A stretch of 58,357 nt of DNA from a bacterium (GCA_023664305.1 JAMPFT010000022.1:1-58357); one strand, 5' to 3'; shown: positions 29,485-38,605, numbered from the stretch's first letter. Made by a program: numbers and translations. Notes: generated from the letters alone by a model not told the origin.

Positions 29485-30677
29485 CAGCGTATATGAAGGA
29501 ATACCGGGAGATCTTTCAGCAGGTGCTGAATGAAGAACTGATACAGATCGTTTTGAGCAATACGAGGGACCCCAGCCGGGCAGTGAAGGCAAAGATCCGT
29601 CCTGTGTATATCAGAGAAGAGCTTGTTTTCCAGGAGACGCTCTATCGGGGGACGCAGGTCTTTCACTCGAATTTCGGGAGAGAGCAGATGGCGGAAAGGC
29701 TGGAGGATTTTATGGAAAATCTGTTCCGGCAGGCGCAGATCGGCTGTGAGACGGAAGAGATCACCGTGTTGATGGGCAAAAGGGGGACGGTGACGGTAAA
29801 ACGCAGAAGGGTTGATCCCGGGGCGGAGAAAAGAGCGCGGGATACCGGGAGAACGCTGTCGCACAACCGCGCCAGACACTATATTCTGCAGGAGGGAGAG
29901 CCTGTGGATTTCCTGGTGGGACTGGGCGTCCAGACGCCGGACGGGCGTGTGGTAAAAGCATATTATGACAAGTTCCGGCAGATAAACCGTTACCTGGAAT
30001 TTATCGAGGACGTTCTGAAGGAGCTTCCCACAGACAGGACGGTCCGCATTATCGACTTTGGGTGCGGAAAATCCTATCTGACCTTTGCCATGTATTATTA
30101 TCTGAACCGGATCCGGGGGCTCGACATCTGTGTGACCGGCCTGGATCTGAAGGAGGAGGTTATCCGGCGCTGCAGCAGACTCGCCGCCGAGCTTTGTTAT
30201 GATAAACTGGATTTTCAGGTGGGGGATATCGTGAATTACCCGGAAGAGGGCGGAGTGGATATGGTAGTGACGCTGCACGCCTGCGACAGGGCGACGGATT
30301 ACGCTTTGGAGAAGGCGGTAAAATGGGGGGCCGGGGTGATCATGGCGGTGCCCTGCTGCCAGCACGAGCTGAACGGACAGATAAACTGTCAGGTGCTGCA
30401 GCCGATCCTGAAATACGGGGTGGTCAGGGAGAGGATGGCGGCGTTGATTACGGATGCGCTGCGCGCGGATATCCTGGAGCAGAACGGATATGAGACGCAG
30501 ATTCTGGAGTTTATCGACATGGAGCACACGCCTAAAAATCTTCTGATCAGAGCGGTGAAAAGGAAAGCCATGCGTCCGAAGGGAAAGGTATCCCCGATCG
30601 AAGAGATAACGGATTTTTTACAGGTGGATCCTACGCTGAGAAGGCTTTTGCGGGATGAGAAGACAGACCGGGCTTAA
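29481..30677 (+). CDS. SAM-dependent methyltransferase
   Basis: A 398-residue protein with an N-terminal alpha/beta part of about 150 residues of unknown role and a class I methyltransferase domain (Methyltransf_32 type) from about residue 165. SAM-binding motif I is IIDFGCGKSYLTFAMYYYL, followed by GLDLKEEVIRRC (acidic motif II) and VTLHACDRATDYAL, then VPCCQHEL. The PCCQHEL/HACD combination is typical of the family related to animal GSTCD; the substrate may be RNA but is not known. The TTG start is supported by AAAGGA 5 nt upstream and overlap with the previous stop. An ATG at 29493 is an alternative. Confidence 0.85.
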   Translation: MTAYMKEYREIFQQVLNEELIQIVLSNTRDPSRAVKAKIRPVYIREELVFQETLYRGTQVFHSNFGREQMAERLEDFMENLFRQAQIGCETEEITVLMGKRGTVTVKRRRVDPGAEKRARDTGRTLSHNRARHYILQEGEPVDFLVGLGVQTPDGRVVKAYYDKFRQINRYLEFIEDVLKELPTDRTVRIIDFGCGKSYLTFAMYYYLNRIRGLDICVTGLDLKEEVIRRCSRLAAELCYDKLDFQVGDIVNYPEEGGVDMVVTLHACDRATDYALEKAVKWGAGVIMAVPCCQHELNGQINCQVLQPILKYGVVRERMAALITDALRADILEQNGYETQILEFIDMEHTPKNLLIRAVKRKAMRPKGKVSPIEEITDFLQVDPTLRRLLRDEKTDRA

Positions 30678-30709
30678 GCGTCCGCCGGAGAGAGTAAAAA
30701 GGAGTATCC

Positions 30710-33232
30710 ATGAAAAAAGGCGCAATCAAGATTGTTGTGTTCACAATTACATTTATTCTGGCACTGATCGTCATCGGCCGAATCATGAATAAAGGGCATG
30801 ATAATCTGACGGTGGAAATGGCGTCTGCCTCTCTTCCTCTTGTGACGATGGAATTGGACGGGATAGCGTACAATCAGCTTCATGGATATGTACAGGCTAT
30901 GGACGTAGCTTTTCAGCGGGATACGGTGACCGTTCTGGGAGAGAACAGGGACACGGAATTTCGGGTGGATACCTTTGGAGCGGATGTGACAAAGATATCT
31001 ATCGAGGTAAGGAACCAGGACGGCTCCAGGCTGATTGAAAACACAGAGATTACAGAGTATGAGAAAAGGAACAATCTGATCACAGGCAGACTGGCGCTGA
31101 AGGACCTGATCGAGTACAATGAAGAATATTCGCTTGCTGTCATTCTTGAATTAAGCGGTGACAGGAAGATTTATTATTATACAAGGGCGGTTTGGAGCGA
31201 CGGCCTTCACGCGGAGGAAAAGCTAACGTATATTGTCGATTTCCACCGCCGCCTGTACGACCGGGAGGCCGCGAGGGAGCTGACCAGATATCTGGAGACA
31301 AATTCCAGACTGGAGGACAACAGCAGCTTTCATAAAGTGAACATTCACAGCAGCTTTCGCCAGATTACATGGGGGGAGCTGAATGTCAGCGAAGAGACCG
31401 CGCCGGTATATCTGTTGAAGGAGCTGGCGGGGCAGACGGCGTCATTTTTGGCGGATTATGTGGTATCCACCGCCGAGGGGAAGGAAAAGACCTATTATTT
31501 TGTGGAGGAATTTTACAGAGTGCGCTATTCCACGGAGAGAATGTATCTTTTGAGCTATGAGCGCACCATGACCCAGATCCCGGAAGCGGAGAGCCTGTGC
31601 GGGAACGACAAGCTTCTGCTGGGGATCACGGGCACCGATATTCCCATGCGGGAGAGCGCCGACGGAAATATTCTGGTATTTGAGGTGGCAGGCAGACTGT
31701 TCAGCTATGATGTCAGCACGAACAAGCTCACGGTGATTTTCTGCTTTTATGACGGCGATAACGCGGATTGGCGGACGGTCTACAATCAGCATGAGATCAG
31801 GATTCTGGATGTGGATGAAGGCGGCAATGTGCAGTTTGCCGTCTGCGGGTATATGAACAGGGGAAGGCACGAGGGAGAGGTCGGGATCCAGGTATATACC
31901 TACGACAGCGGGCTGAACACGGTGGAGGAGCTGATTTACATTCCTTCCGACAAGACCTATGCCGTGCTGAAGGCTGAGGTGAGCCGGCTTCTCTATCTGA
32001 ACCGTGACGGAAAGTTTTATCTGCAGCTGAACAGTACCGTATACGAGATCGATCTGACGGAGAGAACAGGCACGCGGCTTGTGGATATTACACAGAGCGG
32101 GAGCCTGCGGGTATCGGACAATCACAGGATCATTGTCTGGCCGGAGGGCGAGGATGTGTATCACAGCTCGCTGCTCAATATCAGGAACCTGAATAACGGC
32201 GGGAGAAATGTGATCAGCGCCGCGGAAGGGGAAGCCATTCTGCCGCTGGCGTTCATGGAAGAGGATATTATATACGGAGCCGCCCGGACGGAGGACATTG
32301 TAAAAGACGGTTCGGGAAGGGTTCTGTTTCCCATGTATAAAATCTGCATCTGCAACTCTTCCGGAGAGCTGTTAAAGGAGTACAGCCAGCCGGATATCTA
32401 TGTCACGGGCTGCACGGTGGAGGAAAACCAGATCGTGCTGGAGCGTTTGAAAAGAACGGAGGACGGCCGGTACGAGGAGACAGGGCAGGATCACATTATG
32501 AACAGCGCGGAGGCTGTGAGCGGCAAAAATGTGATGGTGAGCGTGGATATCGACGTCTATGAGCGGTATGTTCAGATTCAGACCAGAAGCGCCATCGAAG
32601 TGAAAAACGTTAAGATACTGACGCCGAAGGAAGTGGTGTATGAGGGCGGGAGGAAGCTGACTCTTCCGGATGAAACGGAGGTTCCCAGATATTATGTGTA
32701 CGGCCCTTACGGCGTGGATGCGATCGATACGTCTCCGGCGAGCGCGATAAATCTGGCCTATGAGACCGCCGGAGTTGTGACCGACGACAGCGGAAAACGG
32801 ATCTGGCTCAAGGGGAACCGTGTGATCAGGAACCAGATCATGGCAATCAAGGAGCCTGCAGACACAGAAGAGCAGAGCAGTCTTGCGGTATGTCTTGACA
32901 CTGTTTTCCGATACGAGGGAACGGTGCGCAACTCCGAATATCTGCTGGCGCAGGGAAAAACGGCGCTGGAGATATTGGAAGAAAATCTGGAGGACGCACA
33001 GGTGCTGGACATGACCGGCTGCAATTTGGACGCCATGCTCTACTATGTAAACAGGGATATTCCGGTGCTTGCCCTGTTGGAGGACGGCGAGGCCGTATTG
33101 ATCACAGGATTTAACGAGTATAATGTAGTGATCCTGGAGCCGTCCACGGGCAGGCTGTATAAAAAAGGCATGAATGATTCCGCCGCCTGGTTTGAGGAAA
33201 ACGGGAACTGCTTCATCACCTATGTCAGGTAG
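30710..33232 (+). CDS. Large membrane-anchored extracellular protein with a C39-like C-terminal domain
   Basis: An 840-residue protein that I do not recognise as a named family. One N-terminal membrane helix (about 8-26) is followed by a long probably extracellular region. The middle (about 300-600) reads like beta-propeller-type strands (YDVSTNKLTVIF, VYEIDLTERTGTRLVD). The last 110 residues resemble a papain-like peptidase C39 domain (NRDIPVLALLEDGEAVLITGFNEYNVVILEPSTG, then WFEENGNCFITYV). The usual catalytic His of that fold (GHAVLI) is replaced (GEAVLI), so activity is doubtful. AAAAAGGAG is before the ATG. Its end overlaps the convergent QueT-like gene by 13 nt. Confidence 0.72.
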   Translation: MKKGAIKIVVFTITFILALIVIGRIMNKGHDNLTVEMASASLPLVTMELDGIAYNQLHGYVQAMDVAFQRDTVTVLGENRDTEFRVDTFGADVTKISIEVRNQDGSRLIENTEITEYEKRNNLITGRLALKDLIEYNEEYSLAVILELSGDRKIYYYTRAVWSDGLHAEEKLTYIVDFHRRLYDREAARELTRYLETNSRLEDNSSFHKVNIHSSFRQITWGELNVSEETAPVYLLKELAGQTASFLADYVVSTAEGKEKTYYFVEEFYRVRYSTERMYLLSYERTMTQIPEAESLCGNDKLLLGITGTDIPMRESADGNILVFEVAGRLFSYDVSTNKLTVIFCFYDGDNADWRTVYNQHEIRILDVDEGGNVQFAVCGYMNRGRHEGEVGIQVYTYDSGLNTVEELIYIPSDKTYAVLKAEVSRLLYLNRDGKFYLQLNSTVYEIDLTERTGTRLVDITQSGSLRVSDNHRIIVWPEGEDVYHSSLLNIRNLNNGGRNVISAAEGEAILPLAFMEEDIIYGAARTEDIVKDGSGRVLFPMYKICICNSSGELLKEYSQPDIYVTGCTVEENQIVLERLKRTEDGRYEETGQDHIMNSAEAVSGKNVMVSVDIDVYERYVQIQTRSAIEVKNVKILTPKEVVYEGGRKLTLPDETEVPRYYVYGPYGVDAIDTSPASAINLAYETAGVVTDDSGKRIWLKGNRVIRNQIMAIKEPADTEEQSSLAVCLDTVFRYEGTVRNSEYLLAQGKTALEILEENLEDAQVLDMTGCNLDAMLYYVNRDIPVLALLEDGEAVLITGFNEYNVVILEPSTGRLYKKGMNDSAAWFEENGNCFITYVR

Positions 33233-33696
33233 CGCCTGTATTTATTCAGCACGCCGAGCAGCAGCATTCCAAGAACCCCGCAGGACAGGATTTCTCCCGC
33301 GCCGACGGTGAGGAAGGAAAGCCAGAGGGGTTTGATCCCGTAGGCGTACAGCAGGATAAACGGAACGATGACGGTGTTTGCCACGATGGGCGGAACGGGC
33401 GCAAGCCATTTGAAACGGCGGAGACGCCGGGTGAAAACCGCGCCCAGAAGCGTTGCGGCTGTGCCGAAAATAATGTCGGGGAGCGCGCATCCCGTCAGAA
33501 TATTGGATAACAGACAGCCGATACACAGTCCGGGAATGGCAGCCGGCGTAAAGAACGGTAAAACGGTGAGCGCTTCGGAAAAACGTACCTGAACGGCATA
33601 ATTTGCCAGCCCCAGCATATTCGCCAGCAGGGTCAGCACAACATAAAGAGCGGCGATGACAGCCGCGTGGGTGATAAATAATACTTTTCGATTCAT
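33220..33696 (-). CDS. queT: QueT-family ECF transporter substrate-binding (S) component
   Basis: A 158-residue membrane protein with five or six helices. The family phrases ALYVVLTLLANMLGLANYAVQVRFSEALTVLPFF, AAIPGLCIGCLLSNIL and DIIFGTAATLLGA match QueT, the S component thought to import queuosine precursors with a shared ECF module. The ECF energising genes are not in the window. CAGGAGA precedes the ATG. A short leader with a hairpin and A-rich tail, possibly a preQ1 riboswitch, fits this substrate. Confidence 0.88.
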   Translation of the reverse strand: MNRKVLFITHAAVIAALYVVLTLLANMLGLANYAVQVRFSEALTVLPFFTPAAIPGLCIGCLLSNILTGCALPDIIFGTAATLLGAVFTRRLRRFKWLAPVPPIVANTVIVPFILLYAYGIKPLWLSFLTVGAGEILSCGVLGMLLLGVLNKYRRYLT

Positions 33697-33703
33697 TTTT
33701 TTT

Positions 33704-33750
33704 CTCCTGTAGTTTTGTTTTGCGTGAGGAAGGTTTCGAACTCACGGTAT
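33704..33750 (-). promoter_or_regulatory. Possible preQ1-I-like riboswitch in the queT leader
   Basis: Minus strand: a 6-bp stem CGTGAG/CTCACG encloses a 12-nt loop (TTCGAAACCTTC), followed by an A-rich tail (CAAAACAAAACTA) leading into the Shine-Dalgarno. This has the stem, loop length and A-rich tail of the preQ1-I aptamer, and loop CCT could pair with AGG of the ribosome-binding site. The conserved loop TAG that pairs with CTA is not present, so the match is incomplete. Confidence 0.4.
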
Positions 33751-33762
33751 TGCAGCGTAATT

Positions 33763-33791
33763 ACTATAGCAGAATCGAGGGGAAAACGCAA
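33763..33791 (-). promoter_or_regulatory. queT promoter
   Basis: Minus strand: -35 TTGCGT, 17 nt, -10 TATAGT. The predicted leader is only about 60 nt and is almost filled by the hairpin element described next to it. Confidence 0.75.
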
Positions 33792-33823
33792 TCTTAATTA
33801 TTTTTTAATTTTTTCCCGAAAGA

Positions 33824-33910
33824 TGACATTCCGGAAGTATTCATGATATAATGAGCGCAGAGGAAAGCAAGCGCCTGCGAAGCAGGCGATAAAGCGCTGA
33901 AAGCGCGGGT
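33824..33910 (+). promoter_or_regulatory. Promoter and hairpin-rich leader of the 33994 gene
   Basis: -35 TGACAT (33824-33829), 17 nt, -10 TATAAT (33847-33852). A 24-base stretch covering the -10 and early transcript (33843-33866) is identical to 16369-16392. It is followed by a perfect palindrome CGCCTGCGAAGCAGGCG (33872-33888) and a second one, GCGCTGAAAGCGC. The leader to the start codon is about 135 nt. Confidence 0.65.
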
Positions 33911-33993
33911 TTGCGAGTTAAGATGATAGATAAGGAATTTGTTTTGAGGGGGCTATCCGCTTCAAACGTTCTTATGAAGGAGGTACAAAAGAA

Positions 33994-34527
33994 GTGAAGA
34001 AAGAAAAGATTTCGGTGATAATAGGGGTTATAGGGGCGCTGCTGATTGTTCTGCTGGCTTTTTTAATTGTCTGGAGAGCGGGAATATTCGGCGTATCCCG
34101 GGAGAAGCTGGAGCAGGACGCGAGAAAGTCCCAGGAGATAGACGGCAGCTGGGAGATGGCACAGGGAATCAATGACGGGCTGTGCGCAATGCTTTTTTAC
34201 GATAAGGACAGAACGGAATATGTATACTCCGTGTACCTGACAAAGGACAAGCCGTCCTACGGGTATTTTTTCCGGGAGGGCGGCACTTATCCGTACATAA
34301 ATGAGAATGTACACGGAATTGTCTATGAAGAAAAGGGCATCGCATTGCTGTCCCTGAATGCGGACAAGGTGTGCAGGATTGTGACCAGGGACAGCGTGGC
34401 GGAGGAGACGATAGAGGTGGATCCGACGCAGCCCTTTGCATTGGTGCTTCCCTGTGACTGCGGGGAGATCACCATGTACGATGCCGCAGGAAATATTGTG
34501 ACATTATACGATGTCTACAAGGAATAG
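33994..34527 (+). CDS. Membrane-anchored protein of unknown function
   Basis: A 177-residue protein: N-terminal membrane helix (ISVIIGVIGALLIVLLAFLIVW) and an extracytoplasmic domain with many Tyr and acidic residues. Segments such as DGLCAMLFYDKDRTEYVYSVYL and GYFFREGGTYPYI suggest a beta fold. No family is recognised. It starts with GTG after GAAGGAGG. It has its own promoter and a long leader, and is followed 11 nt later by the convergent bioY gene. Confidence 0.68.
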   Translation: MKKEKISVIIGVIGALLIVLLAFLIVWRAGIFGVSREKLEQDARKSQEIDGSWEMAQGINDGLCAMLFYDKDRTEYVYSVYLTKDKPSYGYFFREGGTYPYINENVHGIVYEEKGIALLSLNADKVCRIVTRDSVAEETIEVDPTQPFALVLPCDCGEITMYDAAGNIVTLYDVYKE

Positions 34528-34538
34528 GTGAGGAAAAG

Positions 34539-35108
34539 TCAGATAATTCCCGCTTTATTCAGGCGTCTGCGTATCTGCGAGCCGACAACGAGCGCAAGGG
34601 CAAGCTTGGCGGCGTCTCCGGGAAGGTAGGGGACAACCCCCGCCAGAAGAGCCTGGGGAAAGGATAAATTCATCTGGCGGCCGAGCCATAATGTGCCGAA
34701 AAGATAACAGGCACAGGTGCCGAGGATCATGCCGGGAACGCAGAAGAGCGGGCGTTTTCTGAATCGGTCCGCAAAAAATCCGCAGATTGGAGCCATGAAG
34801 AGATAGCCGATGATATATCCGCCGGTGGGACCGAGAAGCTTTCCGGGGCCGGCGGTAAAGTCGGTAAATACGGGGACGCCGACCAGGCCGAGGAGAATGT
34901 AGATGAACACGCTTGCGGTTCCGATTTTCAGGCCGGACACAACGGTCACAAAATAGATTGCCAGAAAGCCGAGGGAAATCGGCACTGGGCTGAAGGGAAT
35001 ATGAAGTGCAAAGGGACTGAGAATGCAGAGAACTGCCGTCATCAGTCCCGTCAGCGCGAGTTGTTTTACGTTTATGATCTGTTTTTCTCCGGAAACCGTG
35101 TTTTCCAT
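34539..35108 (-). CDS. bioY: Biotin transporter BioY
   Basis: A 189-residue membrane protein, the substrate-binding S component of biotin ECF transporters. Six helices are expected; the family phrases are PFSPVPISLGFLAIY, GLVGVPVFTDFTAGPGKLLGPTGGYIIGYLFMAPICG and PYLPGDAAKLALA. No bioM/N genes are adjacent, so it either uses the shared ECF module or acts alone. The upstream region holds a BirA-type operator over a consensus promoter, which independently supports biotin control. Confidence 0.95.
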   Translation of the reverse strand: MENTVSGEKQIINVKQLALTGLMTAVLCILSPFALHIPFSPVPISLGFLAIYFVTVVSGLKIGTASVFIYILLGLVGVPVFTDFTAGPGKLLGPTGGYIIGYLFMAPICGFFADRFRKRPLFCVPGMILGTCACYLFGTLWLGRQMNLSFPQALLAGVVPYLPGDAAKLALALVVGSQIRRRLNKAGII

Positions 35109-35139
35109 TTTTACGCCTCCCTATCCGTATTTACGGATT

Positions 35140-35208
35140 TTTTAATTGTTACCCGAATGCGATGCGGGATAACAATTAAAATATACAGGAGACGGGAGAA
35201 AATGTCAA
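35140..35208 (-). promoter_or_regulatory. bioY promoter overlapped by a BirA-type operator
   Basis: Minus strand: -35 TTGACA (35203-35208), 17 nt, -10 TATATT (35180-35185). Immediately downstream is a perfect 12-bp inverted repeat, TTTTAATTGTTA ... TAACAATTAAAA (35170-35181 and 35140-35151), 18 nt apart, which overlaps the -10 box and start site. The TTGTTA/TAACAA half-sites match the BirA biotin operator of Firmicutes. Confidence 0.85.
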
Positions 35209-35294
35209 CCAAAATATTTAAAGGGTAACAATCTTTTCGAGCGGACAATGTCTGCTTTGGCGGCCGGAATGAAGGCCTGCCTGCAGCGGCGGAA

Positions 35295-36479
35295 TCAGAG
35301 CTCGCCGTTTTTGTATTTTGCCACGATGTTCTGAATCCTTTCGTTCGGGTTCAGAAGATCGCTGATCGAGGAATCGTGGTTCAGGGTGTCGATAATGTAG
35401 GCGATATACTTGCTTAAGTCGCAGTTGATATACCACGGGCGTTTTAGCAGCTCGGGAGTCTGATAGATCAGGTTTGTGGTCAATACTCTGTCTATGACGC
35501 CGGATTCGTAGGCTTTGTCAAATTTTGCCAGCCCGTTGGTAAACAACCCGAAGGTTGAGAAGACGAAAATCTTGTTGGCCTTGCGTTCCTTCAGCGCGGT
35601 GGCGACCTCCAGGACGCTTTCGCCGGAGGAGATCATATCGTCGATAATGATCATGTCCTTCCCCTCGACGCTGGTGCCCAGAAACTCGTGGGCGACAATG
35701 GGATTGCGGCCGCCTACGACTTTGGTATAATCCCGCCTTTTGTAGAACATACCCATGTCAAGCCCCAGCACGTTTGCAATATAGATTGCCCGGCTCATAC
35801 CGCCCTCGTCGGGGCTGATGACCATCATGTGATCCGAATCAAGCTGCAGATCGTTTACGTTTCGCAGCAGTCCCTTGATGAACTGATAGGCAGGCTGAAC
35901 CGTCTCGAAGCCGTGGAGAGGAATTGCGTTCTGCACCCTGGGGTCGTGGGCGTCAAAAGTGATGATATTGTCAACGCCCATATGCACCAGCTCCTGCAGC
36001 GCAAGGGCGCAGTCAAGAGATTCCCTTGAGGTTCTTTTGTGCTGGCGGCTTTCGTAGAGGTAAGTCATGATGACCGTGATGCGGCGCGCCTTTCCGCCAA
36101 GGGCCGCAATGATCCGCTTCAGATCCTGGTAGTGGTCGTCGGGCGACATGTGGTTTTCGTGGCCGCACAGGGAATAGGTCAGGGAATAGTTGCACACATC
36201 CACCAGAAGATACAGATCCGTACCCCGCACGGACTCCAGAACCATGCCCTTTGCCTCGCCGGAGCCAAAGCGCGGCACCCTGGCGTCCAGCAGATAGGAT
36301 TCCCGCTGATAGCCTGAAAAGGCGAGGGATTCCTTGTGCTCGCTTTCTCTCTCGGCTCTCCACTTCACCAGATACTTGTCTACCTTTTCGCCCAGGGACC
36401 GGCATCCCTCCAGGGCGATGATTCCCAGAGAACCTACGGGAATAGTTTCGAGATTTCTCTTTTCTTCGCGATTGCCCAT
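35295..36479 (-). CDS. prs: Ribose-phosphate pyrophosphokinase, long form
   Basis: Makes PRPP from ribose-5-phosphate and ATP. The protein has 394 residues, versus about 315 for the usual enzyme, with an extended N-terminal part (MGNREEKRNLETIPVGSLG). The PRPP loop is intact (DMIIIDDMISSGES), as are FDAHDPRVQNAIP and VISPDEGGMSRA. Long forms like this accompany a standard Prs in some clostridia, so it may be a variant with different regulation. It is third in an operon after dnaD and the helicase-loader gene, with 27 nt between, and AAGGAG 7 nt before the ATG. Confidence 0.92.
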   Translation of the reverse strand: MGNREEKRNLETIPVGSLGIIALEGCRSLGEKVDKYLVKWRAERESEHKESLAFSGYQRESYLLDARVPRFGSGEAKGMVLESVRGTDLYLLVDVCNYSLTYSLCGHENHMSPDDHYQDLKRIIAALGGKARRITVIMTYLYESRQHKRTSRESLDCALALQELVHMGVDNIITFDAHDPRVQNAIPLHGFETVQPAYQFIKGLLRNVNDLQLDSDHMMVISPDEGGMSRAIYIANVLGLDMGMFYKRRDYTKVVGGRNPIVAHEFLGTSVEGKDMIIIDDMISSGESVLEVATALKERKANKIFVFSTFGLFTNGLAKFDKAYESGVIDRVLTTNLIYQTPELLKRPWYINCDLSKYIAYIIDTLNHDSSISDLLNPNERIQNIVAKYKNGEL

Positions 36480-36506
36480 ACTTGACTCCTTATTTTTTTG
36501 CAGATT

Positions 36507-37505
36507 TTATTTTGATGTCGCAGATCCGTTCGGAAAGCGCTTTTTATAGATTCTGATATCCGGCCCTGTGAGCTTGCACAGGGAAAAGGAACTGGTGATT
36601 CGGGAAAAAATCCGGTCGGAATAGCGGTCCCTGAGCTCCTCCAGGCTTAAGTTTGTGGAAATGATCATGGGCTTTTGCCGCAGGGCGCGTTCGCTCAGAC
36701 AGGAAAACAGCTGAGAGGCCACAAAGGTATTTGTGATTTCCGTCCCCAGATCGTCCACAATCAGAAGATCGCAGCCGTAGATATCCTCGTACAGATCCTG
36801 CAGGGCGGCTTTTTCCCCGCGGTCAAAGGAATAGCGTGCGAGCGTGTCAAAAAAAGCGGATGCGCTGAAATAAATGACAGAGCGCTCACGGTCGATCAGC
36901 TCTTTGGCGATACAGCACGACAGAAAACTCTTACCCGTACCTACTGTACCATAAAAAAGAATATTGCGGTAGTCCTGATCGAAGCTTTTGATAAATTCTC
37001 TGCTCAATTTTACGGCGGAGTCGAAGCGCTGCAGATCCTCCCCCAGATAATATTCGGTGGAGAGTGTGGAAAAGTTTTCTGCCGCGATCCGGTTCCGGAT
37101 GTTTGACTGGGAATAAAGAACGGCGATCTCCCGCCGGCGGAAACAGCTGCATTTTTCTTTCGGACGGTTTTCGGATGCGATATATCCGGTGTCGCAGCAT
37201 TTTGCGCAGCGATAGACGGGATCCAGAAAGTCCTCCGGGAATCCGTACTCCGACAGAAGCGCCTTGCGGCGGAGCGCGATTTCGGAGAGGGAGCCGCGGA
37301 GTTTTTCGCGGGCTGTGTCATCCCCAGACAGCATGGACTTTGCGGCGGAGACGGACAGCGCGCTCACGGAAGCTTCAAGCTCCCTGTATCCGGGGACGGT
37401 CTCATAAACCTTTGCGCGTCTAACTTCCAGAAGACGGCGGCTGCCGTCCCGGATTTCTTCGTAGTCCCTGAGGATGGATTCGTACTGAGAATTGGTAAGT
37501 GACAA
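36507..37505 (-). CDS. DnaC/DnaI-type helicase loader ATPase
   Basis: A AAA+ ATPase that loads the replicative helicase. The 332-residue protein has an N-terminal helical part, a Cys cluster (YRCAKCCDTGYIA ... KCSCF, about 98-121) as in zinc-binding DnaI, then Walker A GTVGTGKS (about 192) and Walker B LLIVDDLGTE, and ends with an Arg-rich sensor region. It starts with TTG, chosen for AAGGAG 7 nt upstream. It lies 17 nt after dnaD, the usual primosome partner in Firmicutes. Confidence 0.92.
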   Translation of the reverse strand: MSLTNSQYESILRDYEEIRDGSRRLLEVRRAKVYETVPGYRELEASVSALSVSAAKSMLSGDDTAREKLRGSLSEIALRRKALLSEYGFPEDFLDPVYRCAKCCDTGYIASENRPKEKCSCFRRREIAVLYSQSNIRNRIAAENFSTLSTEYYLGEDLQRFDSAVKLSREFIKSFDQDYRNILFYGTVGTGKSFLSCCIAKELIDRERSVIYFSASAFFDTLARYSFDRGEKAALQDLYEDIYGCDLLIVDDLGTEITNTFVASQLFSCLSERALRQKPMIISTNLSLEELRDRYSDRIFSRITSSFSLCKLTGPDIRIYKKRFPNGSATSK

Positions 37506-37522
37506 AGCGGTTCTCCTTGTTC

Positions 37523-38605
37523 TTAATTGCTTAAAAGTTCCTTTTCCAGGGCGTCAAAATCATAGCTGTTCTGCGAAAACTGGTTAAAACGGTTGGCGTA
37601 CTGCCTGTTGTTCGGCGTGCTGCCGGTTTTTTTCCGCTGCCTGTACAGCTCGTCGATCCGCGATATGTCGGATTTGTGCCGGACGTTCTGCTCGTGCCAG
37701 CTGCTCAGGATACGGTCCGCATATTCAAAGCGGTTTTTGTCCGTAGCCATCACGGTCCGCTCGCAGGCTTCGAAGATCACGTCGTTTGCAAAACCGTATT
37801 CGTTGATCCAGCGGGTTATGTATTCGGCTTCCCTGGGAGTGGGAGTATTGCTCTTGCCCAGCTCCTTCATGATGGAGTAGATATTCTTGTCATAAAGAAA
37901 GGCTTTCCCCTGCGCCTGCGCCGGAGTGGTGATTCCCTCCTCCGCCCAGTTGACGGCAACCTTTTCAATATATTTAAAATCCTTCTTGCCCTTATCCACG
38001 CAGTATTGGATCAGGTAATCGATCAGATCGTCCGAAAAATGAAGCACATCGGTGAAATACAGGATTGCCTTGATCTCGGACGGGGTGAGAGGCCTGCCGA
38101 GGTAGGATTCCGCGATAAAGAGAAGCTGCGCGGTGTTCTGGCGCTCCTTAAATTCCCGGAGCTGCTCCGCGGAGTACGTCGGTTTTTCAAAGCGCGGGGC
38201 ACCGGCGTCCGAAGAGAGCGTCTGCGGTTTGGCGGACGCGGACTGAGTCTGCGCGGGGACGGGGATGAACGAAGAGACGGCACAGGAGGCGGACTGCGTC
38301 TTTGCGTCGCTGCCCGGCTCGCGGATGTGGATCCCCACGAGGGATTTGTTCGCATCGTAATCAAGATCCAAAAGACCGTTTTTCTCCCAGTATTTTAAAG
38401 CGCGCAGGATATCCTTCTCGGTGTGGTTAAACTTGTCCGCAATGTCGGACACACTGGTAGCCAGATGCGCGTTCATCATGCGGAGAAGATAAAGATAGAC
38501 CTTCAGCTGTGCGTCATTGGCGTCCTTCATGTATTCGTCAATAAAAAGATTGGACACAACAGTGGAGTCCATATCGCTATCCTTATAAATCGTCAACCGT
38601 GCCAT
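37523..38605 (-). CDS. dnaD: DnaD-domain primosomal protein
   Basis: Replication restart/initiation factor. The 360-residue protein has an N-terminal winged-helix-like part (FIDEYMKDANDAQLKVYLYLLRMM), a Ser/Ala-rich linker and two DnaB_2/DnaD domains; the second carries YITRWINEYGFANDVIFEACERTV, then FEYADRILSSWHEQNV. GAGGGGAAG precedes the ATG. An extended -10 promoter (TGCTATACT on the minus strand, near 38655-38665) lies upstream, and a DnaA-box cluster lies further up. Confidence 0.92.
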   Translation of the reverse strand: MARLTIYKDSDMDSTVVSNLFIDEYMKDANDAQLKVYLYLLRMMNAHLATSVSDIADKFNHTEKDILRALKYWEKNGLLDLDYDANKSLVGIHIREPGSDAKTQSASCAVSSFIPVPAQTQSASAKPQTLSSDAGAPRFEKPTYSAEQLREFKERQNTAQLLFIAESYLGRPLTPSEIKAILYFTDVLHFSDDLIDYLIQYCVDKGKKDFKYIEKVAVNWAEEGITTPAQAQGKAFLYDKNIYSIMKELGKSNTPTPREAEYITRWINEYGFANDVIFEACERTVMATDKNRFEYADRILSSWHEQNVRHKSDISRIDELYRQRKKTGSTPNNRQYANRFNQFSQNSYDFDALEKELLSN

